From contig NZ_JANQBC010000001.1 in the NCBI RefSeq assembly GCF_024721995.1, positions 682,001 to 746,000 on the forward strand: a DNA stretch of 64,000 nucleotides. The letters run 5' to 3'. The notes under the pieces are model-generated. The model did no database searches and was not told the DNA's origin. It saw only the letters and a list, made by a program, of their open reading frames with translations. The position numbers and the translations under genes were made by a program. The stretch is from Paenibacillus radicibacter. GTDB taxonomy: Bacteria > Bacillota > Bacilli > Paenibacillales > NBRC-103111. Position 1 is the stretch's first letter, and each line of letters opens with the position of its first letter. This document shows, piece by piece, positions 1 through 10,117 of this stretch.

Positions 1-799
1 CTTTACTTGCGAGCGACTTTACTGCACCACTGCTGCCTGGAATATGTGTATTAAGCTCTGTAACCGCAATCGGCTGCATATGTTCAGCAAGGTAAAGCAG
101 TACTTCCTTCTGCTTCACAGCTTGACCCGACAACTTAGCAGCTGCTTCAACCAGTTCATCTTCCGTTAGCAATGGAAATACAGTTAATCTTGTTTTGACA
201 GATAGACGGTCCTTGACCGATTGCACTTCTTCCAGAACACCTTCTGCTAGCATCGACTTAATATCTGCCGCGCTTTGCGGGAATTTTTGCAACACATTGT
301 CCAGCGTGTCCTTACCCTTTTTTTGTAAATACTGAATGATTTCATCCCGATCGAAAAAAGGTAATAACCCACCCCGTGCATAATCTGCTTGCCCACCCGA
401 ATAAGCCGCAACTAGCCCCTTGCTCGCATCTTCACCCACTTGATTACTCACGACAAGATAACGCTCCGACTTCGCTTTCAAAGCACTCGGTACCATAACG
501 GAGAGCGCAGCGGCTTCCCGGCATAGGTACTTCGTACTCATCCAATACCCTAACTTCACAAGCTCCTCCGTCAAAGGAGGCTCCATATCTAAAATCCGAC
601 GAATCGGCTTCATTTTCTTCACATTATAGTCCGCATGTAACCCTACTTCTACAACATATCCCTGAAGCACACGAGGACCAAAAGGCACTTCAACCCGAGA
701 TCCTACTTCCACGACTGAAAGCAGATCATCAGGTACAATATAGTCAAATCCACGACTCGTCCCTTTTGCGGGAACGTCGACTATGACTTTAGCAAACAT
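1..799 (-). CDS. priA: Primosomal protein N' (PriA helicase), N-terminal part, cut by window edge
   Basis: PriA is the 3'-to-5' DNA helicase that reloads the replisome at stalled forks. About 266 residues are visible from the start MFAKVIVDVPAKGTSRGFDY. This is the typical PriA N-terminal DNA-binding region, including the VEVGSRVEVPFGPR stretch and the winged-helix region. The helicase motifs would lie beyond base 1. The ATG at 799-797 shares one base with the coaBC stop (TAATG), so translation is probably coupled. The coaBC-priA order is standard in Bacillales. Identification is by sequence recognition and gene order; the ATPase domain cannot be checked here. Confidence 0.9.
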   Translation of the reverse strand, partial: MFAKVIVDVPAKGTSRGFDYIVPDDLLSVVEVGSRVEVPFGPRVLQGYVVEVGLHADYNVKKMKPIRRILDMEPPLTEELVKLGYWMSTKYLCREAAALSVMVPSALKAKSERYLVVSNQVGEDASKGLVAAYSGGQADYARGGLLPFFDRDEIIQYLQKKGKDTLDNVLQKFPQSAADIKSMLAEGVLEEVQSVKDRLSVKTRLTVFPLLTEDELVEAAAKLSGQAVKQKEVLLYLAEHMQPIAVTELNTHIPGSSGAVKSLASK

Positions 800-2016
800 T
801 AATTTTCCTCCGATGAAGGTTTCGATTCTAAACGCAGAGCCACAATTTGCAGCAGTCGACGTGCCATATCCTGCTTGCTTTGCAAGGGTAGCTCTTCAAC
901 GACACCATTCGCATCAAACACTTTAGCAATATTCGTATCCACACCAAAGCCTGCGCCTTCTTGCGACACATCATTGGCAACGAGTAAATCGCAATTTTTA
1001 CGCTTAAGCTTGTCCTGCGCATAGGCATCGAGATTATTCGTCTCTGCTGCAAACCCCACGACGAACTGCGTAGTTTTACGTTCACCTAGCGTTTGTAGAA
1101 TGTCAGGGGTTTTTACTAAACGAATTACCCACTCATCTTCTTTTTTCTTCATCTTATGATCAAGCTGCTCAACCGGTCGGTAGTCCGATACAGCGGCAGA
1201 CTTAAATACGACATCTAAAGTATCAAATCGAGCGAGCACCGCATCCATCATATCTTGTGCAGAATTCACTTTCACGAATTTCACACCGTCTGGCACTGGT
1301 AAATTCGTCTGCGCTGACACAAGTGTCACTTCCGCTCCTGCACGATATGCTTCGCCCGCGATTGCGTAGCCCATTTTACCAGAAGAGTCATTCGAAATAT
1401 AACGAACAGGGTCGATACGTTCAATCGTCCCACCTGCTGTTACAAGCACTTTCTTACCTTTTAACAACTGCTTCTCATGAAAAAAAGAGTGAATTCCGAT
1501 CATGATTTCTTCGGGTTCAGCAAGTCTACCTTTGCCCACATAACCACATGCAAGTTGTCCAACGCCTGGCTCTACGAAACGGATACCACGCTCGCGAAGA
1601 GTTTGCATATTCGCCCGTGTCGCTGGATGATCATACATATGCACATTCATTGCCGGAGCAACCATGACCGGTGCCATAGTTGCAAGCAAAGTCGTTGATA
1701 ACATGTCATCCGCAAGTCCATGTGCCATCTTAGCAATAATATTCGCCGTAGCAGGCGCTACGATGAATAAATCTGCTCGATCAGCTAAGTCAATGTGCGA
1801 AATTTGCGAAGGGTCTTGCTCATCAAATGTATCGGTGAACACCAAGCTTCGAGACAAAGATTGAAACGTTAAGGGAGTAACAAATTTAGTTGCTCCTTCG
1901 GTCATGATCACATGGACACTTGCTCCTGCTTGCTTAAGCTTGGAACATAAAGCCGCTGCTTTAAATGCTGCAATTCCACCAGTAACGCCAAGTACAATCG
2001 TTTTCCCCTTCAACAT
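799..2016 (-). CDS. coaBC: Bifunctional phosphopantothenoylcysteine decarboxylase / phosphopantothenate-cysteine ligase
   Basis: A two-domain coenzyme A biosynthesis enzyme of 405 residues. The N-terminal CoaC flavoprotein half opens with KTIVLGVTGGIAAFKAA and carries the catalytic-His segment ISHIDLA, the PAMNVHMY motif and the substrate-lid Cys in GQLACGYVGKGR. The CoaB half begins near residue 190 (KKVLVTAGGTIERIDPVRYI) and joins 4'-phosphopantothenate to cysteine. I chose the start at 2016 (MLKGKTIV) because an AAAGGGG ribosome site lies about 9 nt upstream. A longer in-frame start at 2058 would add 14 unconserved-looking residues. It sits between rpoZ and priA as in related genomes. Confidence 0.95.
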   Translation of the reverse strand: MLKGKTIVLGVTGGIAAFKAAALCSKLKQAGASVHVIMTEGATKFVTPLTFQSLSRSLVFTDTFDEQDPSQISHIDLADRADLFIVAPATANIIAKMAHGLADDMLSTTLLATMAPVMVAPAMNVHMYDHPATRANMQTLRERGIRFVEPGVGQLACGYVGKGRLAEPEEIMIGIHSFFHEKQLLKGKKVLVTAGGTIERIDPVRYISNDSSGKMGYAIAGEAYRAGAEVTLVSAQTNLPVPDGVKFVKVNSAQDMMDAVLARFDTLDVVFKSAAVSDYRPVEQLDHKMKKKEDEWVIRLVKTPDILQTLGERKTTQFVVGFAAETNNLDAYAQDKLKRKNCDLLVANDVSQEGAGFGVDTNIAKVFDANGVVEELPLQSKQDMARRLLQIVALRLESKPSSEEN

Positions 2017-2040
2017 GGCAGACGCCCCTTTCAATTCAGA

Positions 2041-2066
2041 AAAAAATAACAACCACAAGGGTTGTT
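2041..2066 (-). terminator. Rho-independent terminator between rpoZ and coaBC
   Basis: The hairpin AACAACC / GGTTGTT (2048-2066, 5-nt loop) is followed on the minus strand by an ATTTTTTT run. It could reduce read-through from rpoZ into coaBC-priA. The stem is only 7 bp, so it may be partial. Confidence 0.55.
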
Positions 2067-2130
2067 GTATGGTCGTACTACATATTTTCTCTAGTCTCTG
2101 CTTAGAAATGTGTCAGTCGATGCGGATCGA

Positions 2131-2355
2131 CTATTGAAATTTTTTCACAATCTCAGGCATTTCAATTTTTTCATAACCGATATATTCACCGTACAATTCC
2201 TCTAAAGCTGCACCCACTTGTTTGTGAGCTTTTGGTGTACGAAGATCTGTTCTTGCTCCTTCACGAAGCATGCGAGCACGTTTAGCCGCAGCTACAGCTA
2301 GTGAATACTTGGAGTCTACTTTCAACAACAACTTATCGATTGACGGATATAACAT
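2131..2355 (-). CDS. rpoZ: RNA polymerase omega subunit
   Basis: A small subunit (74 residues) that helps assemble and stabilise RNA polymerase. The N-terminal [21 protein letters not shown] and the following AAAKRAR helix are the recognised omega signature that contacts beta'. The start codon overlaps the gmk stop by one base (TAATG), and an AGGTGA ribosome site lies inside the end of gmk, so the two are likely co-translated. The gmk-rpoZ order is conserved across Firmicutes. Confidence 0.95.
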   Translation of the reverse strand: MLYPSIDKLLLKVDSKYSLAVAAAKRARMLREGARTDLRTPKAHKQVGAALEELYGEYIGYEKIEMPEIVKKFQ

Positions 2356-2993
2356 TACTTCACCTCACCTATCCAATGCATTAGTTTCGGAAATACACGT
2401 TCTCTCTTACAATGCTCAGCATCAAGGATCGCCTTGATCTTGTTGCCAGCTGTTTCTACATGATCGTTCACAATCGCATAATCGTAATGTTCCATCATCC
2501 GCATTTCTTCCACTGCAACAGACATTCTGCTACGAATGGACTCATCAGATTCAGTACCACGAGATACGATACGATTTTCCAATTCATTTAGTGACGGAGG
2601 AAGCAAGAAAATAAAGACACCTTCTTGGAACTTCTGCTTCACTTGGAGAGCACCTTGAACTTCAATTTCAAGAATAACATCTTTCCCGCTGCGCAGTGTA
2701 TCCTCAACAAATTGGCGAGGTGTACCGTAGAAGTTACCTACATATTCTGCCCATTCCAATACTTCATCATTGGCAATCATGGACTTGAATTGTTCATGTG
2801 ATTTGAAGAAATAATTAACCCCATCCACTTCACCTTGACGCGCAGTGCGTGTTGTAGCGGAAACTGAATAAACCAGCTCAGGGGATGATTTACGCAAACT
2901 TGTACATACCGTACCTTTACCTACTCCAGATGGGCCAGACAGTACGATCAAAATGCCTCTTTCACGTTCCAACGTATTGGTATTACTCGTCAT
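2355..2993 (-). CDS. gmk: Guanylate kinase
   Basis: It phosphorylates GMP to GDP. The P-loop [11 protein letters not shown] is close to the N terminus and the GMP-binding stretch [19 protein letters not shown] follows, giving about 212 residues, normal for the family. Several in-frame ATGs are possible. I place the start at 2993 (MTSNTNT) because an AAGGA ribosome site sits 8 nt upstream of it and too close to the ATG at 2999. The gene overlaps the last codons of remA, so it is translated from the same message. Confidence 0.93.
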   Translation of the reverse strand: MTSNTNTLERERGILIVLSGPSGVGKGTVCTSLRKSSPELVYSVSATTRTARQGEVDGVNYFFKSHEQFKSMIANDEVLEWAEYVGNFYGTPRQFVEDTLRSGKDVILEIEVQGALQVKQKFQEGVFIFLLPPSLNELENRIVSRGTESDESIRSRMSVAVEEMRMMEHYDYAIVNDHVETAGNKIKAILDAEHCKRERVFPKLMHWIGEVK

Positions 2994-3243
2994 GATCATC
3001 GTCCTTATTTGAAAGTCGGTGTGCAACAGTTTCAGGTTGAACAGCAGACAAGATCACATGATCAGAGTCTGTAATAATGACAGCACGGGTTCTTCTTCCG
3101 TACGTTGCATCTATCAGCATGTGCCGATCTCTGGCTTCCTGAATAATTCTTTTAATCGGTGCGGATTCTGGTGAAACAATCGAAATAATACGATTGGCCG
3201 ACACGATGTTTCCGAAGCCGATATTGATGAGTTTAATCGCCAT
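2983..3243 (-). CDS. remA: RemA family DNA-binding regulator (DUF370)
   Basis: A small protein (86 residues) beginning [20 protein letters not shown], the hallmark of RemA/DUF370. In Bacillus subtilis RemA binds DNA as an oligomeric ring and activates biofilm matrix and osmoprotection genes. The conserved basic patch [20 protein letters not shown] is present. The start at 3243 has AGGAGG 7 nt upstream; an upstream in-frame start at 3315 would run back into yicC and is rejected. The position between yicC and gmk matches B. subtilis. The regulatory role here is inferred from the family. Confidence 0.9.
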   Translation of the reverse strand: MAIKLINIGFGNIVSANRIISIVSPESAPIKRIIQEARDRHMLIDATYGRRTRAVIITDSDHVILSAVQPETVAHRLSNKDDDHDE

Positions 3244-3277
3244 ACAACGTCCTCCTCGTGAGAGAGAATTCTCTAAC

Positions 3278-4162
3278 TCACTCGATATTCTGAATTTGTT
3301 CACGCATTTTCTCAAGTTCGGCCTTCATGTTGATGACCTTTTCTGCAAGCTCAGCATGATTTGCTTTGGAACCAATCGTATTGACTTCCCGGTTCATCTC
3401 CTGAATGAGAAAATCGAGTTTGCGTCCAATTGGCTCTGCAGACTGCAGCAGACTTCGAAAATGCTCAAAGTGGCAGCTGAGTCTAGTTAATTCTTCTTCA
3501 ATCGAGCAGCGGTCGGCAAACAGCGCAATCTCCGTAGCTAGACGACTCTCATCAACGAGTCCAGCGTCTCCGACAAGATCTTGCACTCTTTGTCTGAGCT
3601 TAACCGCGTACTCCGTAACAACATGCGGTGCAAATGATGAACCTTCTTGATGCATGTTCTCTAATCGACTTAATCGGTCTTCAAGATCGCGAGTCAAAAA
3701 TTGCCCTTCTCGCTCCCTCATAAACAATAAACTTTGGAGTGCTTCGCGTAAACAAGTGATTAATGTTTCTTCCATTTCAGCAACTTGTTCATCTCGTTCT
3801 TCCTTCATTTCCATAATACCTGGTAGATGAAGAACATCGGTTAGACTTACACTATTCGCAATGTTATAACGCTGCTTCAATTGTTCCGAAGCTTGCATAA
3901 AACCGTCAGCTAAATCCCAGTTCACAGATACAGATTTCGCACTTCCAGCTGCACGTTCTATCGTTACGAACAGATCAATCCGACCACGCTTAACAAAGCT
4001 CGTCGTCAGTTTACGCATCGGTTCTTCGAACATTGCCCAATCCTTGGGCAAGCGAACAGATACTTCGCAGTACCTGTGGTTAACGGATTTCACATCGATA
4101 AATACCGTGTATCCGCCAGCAGACAATTTGGCTTGTCCGAATCCAGTCATACTACGAATCAT
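3278..4162 (-). CDS. yicC: YicC family endoribonuclease
   Basis: A 294-residue protein with the family start [13 protein letters not shown] and the C-terminal block [20 protein letters not shown] followed by a helix to the end. YicC-type proteins are stress-associated endoribonucleases; the substrate in this organism is unknown. It is the first gene of the yicC-remA-gmk-rpoZ run and has a good promoter directly upstream at 4183-4211. Confidence 0.88.
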   Translation of the reverse strand: MIRSMTGFGQAKLSAGGYTVFIDVKSVNHRYCEVSVRLPKDWAMFEEPMRKLTTSFVKRGRIDLFVTIERAAGSAKSVSVNWDLADGFMQASEQLKQRYNIANSVSLTDVLHLPGIMEMKEERDEQVAEMEETLITCLREALQSLLFMREREGQFLTRDLEDRLSRLENMHQEGSSFAPHVVTEYAVKLRQRVQDLVGDAGLVDESRLATEIALFADRCSIEEELTRLSCHFEHFRSLLQSAEPIGRKLDFLIQEMNREVNTIGSKANHAELAEKVINMKAELEKMREQIQNIE

Positions 4163-4182
4163 TACATCACATCCATTATGTT

Positions 4183-4211
4183 ATTGTAATTCATTTTGCA
4201 ATGCGGTACAA
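4183..4211 (-). promoter_or_regulatory. Sigma-A-type promoter for yicC-remA-gmk-rpoZ
   Basis: On the minus strand, TTGTAC and TACAAT are separated by exactly 17 nt, about 20 nt before the yicC start. This is read from sequence only; no other promoter of this quality lies between the operon genes. Confidence 0.6.
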
Positions 4212-4231
4212 GTGGTACGCGAACAGGCGTT

Positions 4232-6127
4232 TTACCGCTCTGCTCGCTCCCATACATACTTGGTCAATTCTACACTCATTTCATAATTCAAGAATGGCGT
4301 AATTAAGTAGATGCCATTAAAGTACTTCATCGCCGTATCCAGCAATTCTTTGGCAATATCAACGCCGATTTTACGTCCTTCTACCCCTTCAGTACCTGCC
4401 ATCCGCGCGCGTACTTCATCTGATAGTTGAATACCAGGCACCTCATTGTGCAAGTATTCCGCATTACGGCCACTAGCAAGTGGCATAATTCCGATAAAGA
4501 TTGGGACATTTAAATGTTTAGTCATTTCATACATACGTTCAATTAATTGATTATCGTATACGGGCTGCGTCATGACATAATCAGCACCTGCTGCGATTTT
4601 CTTCTCCAAACGCTGCACTGCTTTGTCTAGATGTTTTACATTCGGGTTAAACGCAGTACCAATGACGAAATTCGCTTTACGCTTTAGTGGTTTACCCGAG
4701 AATGCAATGCCTTCATTTAACTGCTTGATCATTCGGATAATTTCGAATGAAGTTAAATCATAAACCGAACTTGCCCCTGGCAAATCACCGAATCGAGCTG
4801 GATCACCTGTCACGGCAAGGACATGATCAATGCCTAAAGCATGCAGTCCCATTAGGTGAGATTGGGTACCGATCATATTACGATCACGGCAAGCAATATG
4901 GATCAGTGAACGTGCATTGTACTGTGCTTGAACAAGATGACCGAGTGCCATATTGCTCATTCGAGTAACCGCTAGTGAATTATCTGCCATAGTGATCGCA
5001 TCTGCCCCAGCTAAGTGTAAAGCTTCAGAACCTTTCATAAACTTATGAATGTCCAAATCTTTCGGAGGATCCAGCTCCACGATAACCGTATGTCTCTCAC
5101 GTACCAATTCTAGCAAACTCGGACGGATCGCTTCACCGCTTCCATCCACACTTACTTTACCTGCATTTCCCGTTACATCAGAGTCAATGGGAGTTGCAGT
5201 TGGTGGAGTTACAACAGCATGTGTTGCCGTCGTTTGTGCACGATTTGCTTCGATATCATATCCGTTTAATACTTTGGCAATCGCCGCTACGTGCTCTGGC
5301 GTCGTTCCACAGCAACCACCGATCAAATGTGCACCAAGACTTGCAAAGCGCAAGCAACTTTCAGCAAAATATTCCGGTGTCGCAGCAAATGTTACGCGAT
5401 CATCAACAAAGTCTGGTAAACCGGCGTTCGGGAATGAAGAGAAAGGTACACCATTAGGAGCTTGAATCTGCTCCATCGTCTTCAAGATGCCATGCGGACC
5501 ACTGCGGCAGTTAAAACCGATAACATCAGCTCCAGCAGCAGCTAATCGGTCAAACGCTTCTTGTAGCGGTACACCATCATGTGTTGTTAGTGTTCCCTCT
5601 ACAGCGAATTGGCAAACTACGGGAAGATCCGTTACATCACGAACTAATTTGAGTGCCAATTCTAACTCTTCTAAATCGAAGAAAGTTTCTAATATAAACC
5701 CATCTACGTCTGCCGATAATAGAGCAGCAATCTGTTCTCTCAAGGCAAACTCAACTTGTTCAGTCTCTACATTGTTACGCTTCGCTGCACGAATTGAACC
5801 TACTGCCCCAACAACATAAGCATCACTGCCAACCGCTTTGCGAGCAATCTCAACCCCGGCACGATTAATTGCATCTACTTCGCCTTCCAAGCCAAATTTC
5901 GATAGTTTCTCACGATTCGCAGAGAACGTGTTCGTCTCTATAAACCTGGCACCTGCTTCATAATACCTGCGATGCACATCTGCAATGACATCTGGATGAA
6001 TTAAATTTAATTCCTCATACGAAATACCTACTGGGAACCCTTGTCCGTATAACAAAGTTCCCATTGCTCCGTCCCCTACTAACACGCTCGTCTTCAGTGC
6101 TGTACGTAAATCCGGTTTCATCGTCAT
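4232..6127 (-). CDS. yitJ: Bifunctional homocysteine S-methyltransferase / 5,10-methylenetetrahydrofolate reductase (YitJ type)
   Basis: A fusion of two methionine-cycle activities in 631 residues. The N-terminal half (about 1-295) is a Zn-dependent homocysteine methyltransferase barrel with the Cys ligands in GFNCRSG and GGCCGTTPEHV. After a poorly conserved linker, residues about 340-630 are the MetF-like flavin reductase (ADAITMADNS, LAVTGDP, YVMTQPVYD, GIMPL). In B. subtilis yitJ is controlled by a SAM riboswitch. Here the gene follows dapF by only 17 bp, leaving no room for one, so it appears to depend on dapF transcription. ATGs at 6127 and 6121 are both possible after the AGGTGA site. 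Confidence 0.92.
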   Translation of the reverse strand: MTMKPDLRTALKTSVLVGDGAMGTLLYGQGFPVGISYEELNLIHPDVIADVHRRYYEAGARFIETNTFSANREKLSKFGLEGEVDAINRAGVEIARKAVGSDAYVVGAVGSIRAAKRNNVETEQVEFALREQIAALLSADVDGFILETFFDLEELELALKLVRDVTDLPVVCQFAVEGTLTTHDGVPLQEAFDRLAAAGADVIGFNCRSGPHGILKTMEQIQAPNGVPFSSFPNAGLPDFVDDRVTFAATPEYFAESCLRFASLGAHLIGGCCGTTPEHVAAIAKVLNGYDIEANRAQTTATHAVVTPPTATPIDSDVTGNAGKVSVDGSGEAIRPSLLELVRERHTVIVELDPPKDLDIHKFMKGSEALHLAGADAITMADNSLAVTRMSNMALGHLVQAQYNARSLIHIACRDRNMIGTQSHLMGLHALGIDHVLAVTGDPARFGDLPGASSVYDLTSFEIIRMIKQLNEGIAFSGKPLKRKANFVIGTAFNPNVKHLDKAVQRLEKKIAAGADYVMTQPVYDNQLIERMYEMTKHLNVPIFIGIMPLASGRNAEYLHNEVPGIQLSDEVRARMAGTEGVEGRKIGVDIAKELLDTAMKYFNGIYLITPFLNYEMSVELTKYVWERAER

Positions 6128-6144
6128 CCCTCACCTATCTCTAT

Positions 6145-6981
6145 TTATAAGCTGAGATTGCCTGTATATACAATCTCAGCTGGTCCTGTCATATACACAT
6201 GATTATCTTCTTCATTCCATTGGATCAAGAGCTCGCCGCCTTTAAGAGCGACTGTTGCGATGCGATCTGTGAATCCGTTTAGCACCGATGCTACAAGAGT
6301 TGCACATGCACCAGTCCCGCAAGCGAGTGTTGGTCCTGCTCCTCGTTCCCACACACGCATATCCACATAATCACGAGAGCGTACAGTCGCGAACTCGGCA
6401 TTTACCTTTTTTGGGAAAACGGGATGGGTTTCTACAAGTGGCCCCCAAGTTGCTAATTCGAAATTAATTGCATCCTCCACATAAATGACGCAGTGCGGAT
6501 TACCCATCGATAATGCTGTCATATGAAACGCTCTACCCGCTACTTCAATCTGTTCATGAATGACGGGATTCGAATCGATCGTCGTAGGAATCTGCAAACC
6601 TTCTAATATCGGTGCACCCATATCCACTTGAACTAGTTTGGCAACACCATTTGCTGCCGTTACATTTACTTTCTGAACGCCAGCTCCAATGGTTTCAATC
6701 GTTAATTCTTCTGACTCTACCATCTTGTGATCGTAAATATATTTCGCAACACAGCGAATCGCATTGCCGCATTGTTCAGCTTCTGAACCATCTGAATTGA
6801 TAATTCGCATCTGATAACTTGCATTTATAGAAGGTAGAATGAAAACAAGCCCGTCCGCCCCGATTCCAAAATTACGATCACATAGCTTTATAGCCATTTG
6901 AGCCGCATTTGAAGGCAAGCTTGCTTCTCCACTTACGATAATAAAGTCATTTCCAAGACCATGCATTTTCGTAAATTTCAT
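6145..6981 (-). CDS. dapF: Diaminopimelate epimerase
   Basis: It converts LL- to meso-diaminopimelate for lysine and peptidoglycan synthesis. The N terminus MKFTKMHGLGNDFIIV and both active-site cysteines are visible: Cys71 in EQCGNAIR and Cys221 in ACGTGAC, in a protein of 278 residues as expected. The start at 6981 is supported by AGAGAGGA about 9 nt upstream; the longer frame to 7014 has no such site. It is followed closely by the YitJ-type gene, which suggests co-transcription. Confidence 0.96.
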   Translation of the reverse strand: MKFTKMHGLGNDFIIVSGEASLPSNAAQMAIKLCDRNFGIGADGLVFILPSINASYQMRIINSDGSEAEQCGNAIRCVAKYIYDHKMVESEELTIETIGAGVQKVNVTAANGVAKLVQVDMGAPILEGLQIPTTIDSNPVIHEQIEVAGRAFHMTALSMGNPHCVIYVEDAINFELATWGPLVETHPVFPKKVNAEFATVRSRDYVDMRVWERGAGPTLACGTGACATLVASVLNGFTDRIATVALKGGELLIQWNEEDNHVYMTGPAEIVYTGNLSL

Positions 6982-7083
6982 ATGGGAATTTCCTCTCTCA
7001 CTTACTTTTAGCAAATATCATACCTGAAAATGCCCCCTGTGCATAGAGATATTGTGGAAGTCTCATGACACTTTGTATCAGAA

Positions 7084-7128
7084 TCAAAAAACCGTGCGAT
7101 CGCCTATTGAGTCAGCAAATCACACGGT
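7084..7128 (-). terminator. Terminator of the Ca2+-ATPase gene
   Basis: Near-complementary arms AACCGTGTGAT and GATCGCACGGTT enclose a long loop (7090-7128) and are followed on the minus strand by a TTTTTT run, just after the ATPase stop. Confidence 0.65.
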
Positions 7129-7136
7129 TCATGACC

Positions 7137-9911
7137 TTATCGATAGCTCGGTTTCGTTCCGAAATTCTTCTTGTCCGTCTTCTTCGGTGTCCGTAAAACC
7201 GACCCAATCCCCATTAAGAAAGTCGGAATTCCTGCACAGACAAACACTAAGCACCAGTCACGGAAGCCAATTGGTACCGTTTTGAAGATCGGTTGCAAGC
7301 TTGGTACATACATCACGGCAAGCATTAGGAGCAAGGATGACAACACAGCAAGTACAAGCACTTTATTCTGTAAAATGTTACGGTGGAAAATCGACCTGGA
7401 GGAGCGACAATCAAACACATGGATGAGCTGTGCCATGACGAGTGTTGCAAAAGCAACGCTTTGTGCACGCACAAGATTGACACTTGAACCTGGATGCTCT
7501 TGCAGTACCAGATAGAAAGCCGCAATCGTACAAATACCGATCAAGAAACCTCTAGATAATATTTTCCAACCTAAACGACGTGCAAAAATATTTTCTTTAG
7601 CAGGACGCGGACTTTGCTGCATCAAATCCTTCTCTGCTTGATCGACGCCAAGTGCCATCGCAGGTAATCCATCTGTAACGAGGTTCACCCATAAGATTTG
7701 AATCGGAACGAGTGGCAATGGTAATCCAGCAATCATTGCAATGAACATCGTGAGAATCTCGCCTACATTCGACGCTAGCAAGTATCGAATAAACTTACGA
7801 ATATTTTCATAAATACCACGACCCTCTTCAATTGCAGATACAATCGTAGAGAAATTATCATCACTCAGTACAAGAGCGGAGGCTTCTTTCGTCACGTCCG
7901 TACCGGAAATCCCCATTGCTATCCCGATGTCGGCTGCTTTAATGGCGGGAGCATCATTCACTCCATCACCCGTCATGGCAACAACGTGACCTTTACGCTG
8001 CAAACTTTTGACGATCCGCAGTTTATGTTCTGGCGACACGCGAGCGAATACGTAGACTTCATCCACCCTTGCATCTAACTGCTCATCACTAAGTGTAGAC
8101 AATTCAACTCCACTAAGGACGAGTCCACCGGTTTGCGGGATCATGCCTAATGTCCGTGCGATGGCTTCAGCCGTAGTCTGGTGATCGCCTGTGATCATCA
8201 CCGTCTTAATGCCTGCTTTACGACACTTGGAAATTGCCTCTCGCACTTCTTTACGTGGCGGGTCAATCATTCCCGTTAATCCGACGAATACCAGATTGTT
8301 CTCCACATCATCTTCATCTTCTGCTCGATCTGCTACTTTCAAATCTCGATACGCTAAACCTAGAACACGAAGTGCGCTACGTGCCATACCTTCATTCGCA
8401 GACATCACTTTCGCTTTTAATGTCGGAGTGAAAGGTATCACTTTATTGTCCCATAAGACATAAGAACACTGTGCAAGCAACATATCTGGAGCACCTTTGG
8501 TATAAACAGAACGTCCAGATGAAGAAGATACCACCGTTGACATCCGTTTCCTTTCGGAATCGAATGGGAACTCCTTAACACGCTGATACATCTTATCTAA
8601 CAATTGCCTGGTGACGCCTTCCTTCGCACCAAGCACAACAAGAGCTCCTTCCGTCGGATCTCCCTTGATCTGCCACTGTGGTCCTTCATCCTTACCTTTC
8701 TTGCGCTTCGGATCTTGCGGTTCTTCATACAATACCGCATTACTACACAACACTCCGATTTGCAACAATTGACGCAATGTCTCATTCTTAGCAGGTTCAA
8801 TGATCATGCCTTCTCGATATATTTTTCCAAAAGGTGTATAGCCATCTCCTGTCACTTCAAGGGTTTGTCCGCTAACCCAAAGGTGGGTGACTGTCATCTT
8901 GTTCTGTGTGAGGGTACCTGTCTTATCTGAACAAATGACAGACGCACAGCCTAGTGTTTCAACAGATGGTAACTTACGCACTATAGCTTTACGCTTAATC
9001 ATTCGCTGTACACCAAGTGCAAGCGCAATGGTCACAATTGCCGGTAAACCTTCAGGTATTGCTGCTACAGCTAGTGAAACACCAGCTAAGAACATCCCAT
9101 ATGGAGGTTGTCCATGAATAATTCCTGCCACAACGACGACGACTGTTAAGGCAATGGAGACGACGATCAATATTTTCCCAAGTTGTTCCAAACGATGTTG
9201 TAGTGGGGTCTCCTGACTTTCTGTGCTCTGGATCAAATTCGCAATCTTACCCATTTCAGTTTCCATACCCGTTCGTATGACAACTGCTTTACCAGTACCT
9301 CGTGTGATAAGCGTCCCCATGAAACCAAGATTATGCTGATCACCAAGCGAAATCTCACCTTCACGCAGGATATCCGGCATTTTATTAACAGGTACAGATT
9401 CACCCGTTAGAGCGGATTCCTCTGCATAGAGCGAATTTGCTTCTAAGAACCGCACATCAGCAGGAATGCGATCCCCGCTCTCAAGCATAATAATATCTCC
9501 TGGCACAAGTTCTTTCGCAGGGATTTGATGCAGTGTACCACCACGAATGACCTTCGTAGACGGAGCCGTTAGCTCCTTCAATGCACGAAGAGATCGCTCA
9601 GCGCGGAATTCTTGAATGAATCCAAGCACCCCATTTATAATGATGATAGCGACAATTGTTATCGCGTCCATATATTCACCGAGCAAACCTGAGATTAAGG
9701 TTGCCGCCATTAAGATGAGCACCATAAAGTCTTTAAATTGGTTTAAAAATAAAGTGATCGGCGATACAGTCGGTCCTTCTGACAGCTCATTATAACCCGC
9801 TTCTTCTCGACGACCCTTTGCTTCTTCCCACTCTAAACCTTTGTGAGGATCAACTTTACTGACTCGCAGAACCTCCTCTGCGGTTAATTGATACCACTCT
9901 TTCTGACTCAT
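7137..9911 (-). CDS. Calcium-translocating P-type ATPase (SERCA type)
   Basis: A membrane pump of 924 residues that exports or sequesters Ca2+ at the cost of ATP. It shows the cation-ATPase N-terminal domain, TGES actuator motif (ALTGESVPV), the phosphorylation site CSDKTGTLT with Asp329, the KGAPD nucleotide-binding motif, and [18 protein letters not shown] near the hinge. Membrane segments include [19 protein letters not shown] (M4) and the NVGEILTMF / NLVTDGLPA pair (M5-M6), which fit type IIA calcium pumps such as B. subtilis YloB. The start at 9911 (MSQKEWYQL) has GGAGG 9 nt upstream. It is divergent from rqcH, as yloB is next to yloA in B. subtilis. Confidence 0.93.
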   Translation of the reverse strand: MSQKEWYQLTAEEVLRVSKVDPHKGLEWEEAKGRREEAGYNELSEGPTVSPITLFLNQFKDFMVLILMAATLISGLLGEYMDAITIVAIIIINGVLGFIQEFRAERSLRALKELTAPSTKVIRGGTLHQIPAKELVPGDIIMLESGDRIPADVRFLEANSLYAEESALTGESVPVNKMPDILREGEISLGDQHNLGFMGTLITRGTGKAVVIRTGMETEMGKIANLIQSTESQETPLQHRLEQLGKILIVVSIALTVVVVVAGIIHGQPPYGMFLAGVSLAVAAIPEGLPAIVTIALALGVQRMIKRKAIVRKLPSVETLGCASVICSDKTGTLTQNKMTVTHLWVSGQTLEVTGDGYTPFGKIYREGMIIEPAKNETLRQLLQIGVLCSNAVLYEEPQDPKRKKGKDEGPQWQIKGDPTEGALVVLGAKEGVTRQLLDKMYQRVKEFPFDSERKRMSTVVSSSSGRSVYTKGAPDMLLAQCSYVLWDNKVIPFTPTLKAKVMSANEGMARSALRVLGLAYRDLKVADRAEDEDDVENNLVFVGLTGMIDPPRKEVREAISKCRKAGIKTVMITGDHQTTAEAIARTLGMIPQTGGLVLSGVELSTLSDEQLDARVDEVYVFARVSPEHKLRIVKSLQRKGHVVAMTGDGVNDAPAIKAADIGIAMGISGTDVTKEASALVLSDDNFSTIVSAIEEGRGIYENIRKFIRYLLASNVGEILTMFIAMIAGLPLPLVPIQILWVNLVTDGLPAMALGVDQAEKDLMQQSPRPAKENIFARRLGWKILSRGFLIGICTIAAFYLVLQEHPGSSVNLVRAQSVAFATLVMAQLIHVFDCRSSRSIFHRNILQNKVLVLAVLSSLLLMLAVMYVPSLQPIFKTVPIGFRDWCLVFVCAGIPTFLMGIGSVLRTPKKTDKKNFGTKPSYR

Positions 9912-10117
9912 TCCCGATTCCCTCCCATATCGCATCTCACATTAAAAACACCTGCCTGCTAGTACAAAACTATTCTTAGGACAAATCTATTCAGACAAGC
10001 TGGAAAATATCCCTGAAAACATGGTTTGAGGTAAAAAGCTTAAATTTTTGCCCAAAATGTGTCATGATAGAAGAAGTACACTTTTCAACTGATTACTTAA
10101 GTTAAGGGGTCGTTATT

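Noticed and set aside
6128-6144. SAM riboswitch before the YitJ-type gene, as in B. subtilis
   Set aside because: Only 17 bp separate it from dapF, and no aptamer sequence is visible.
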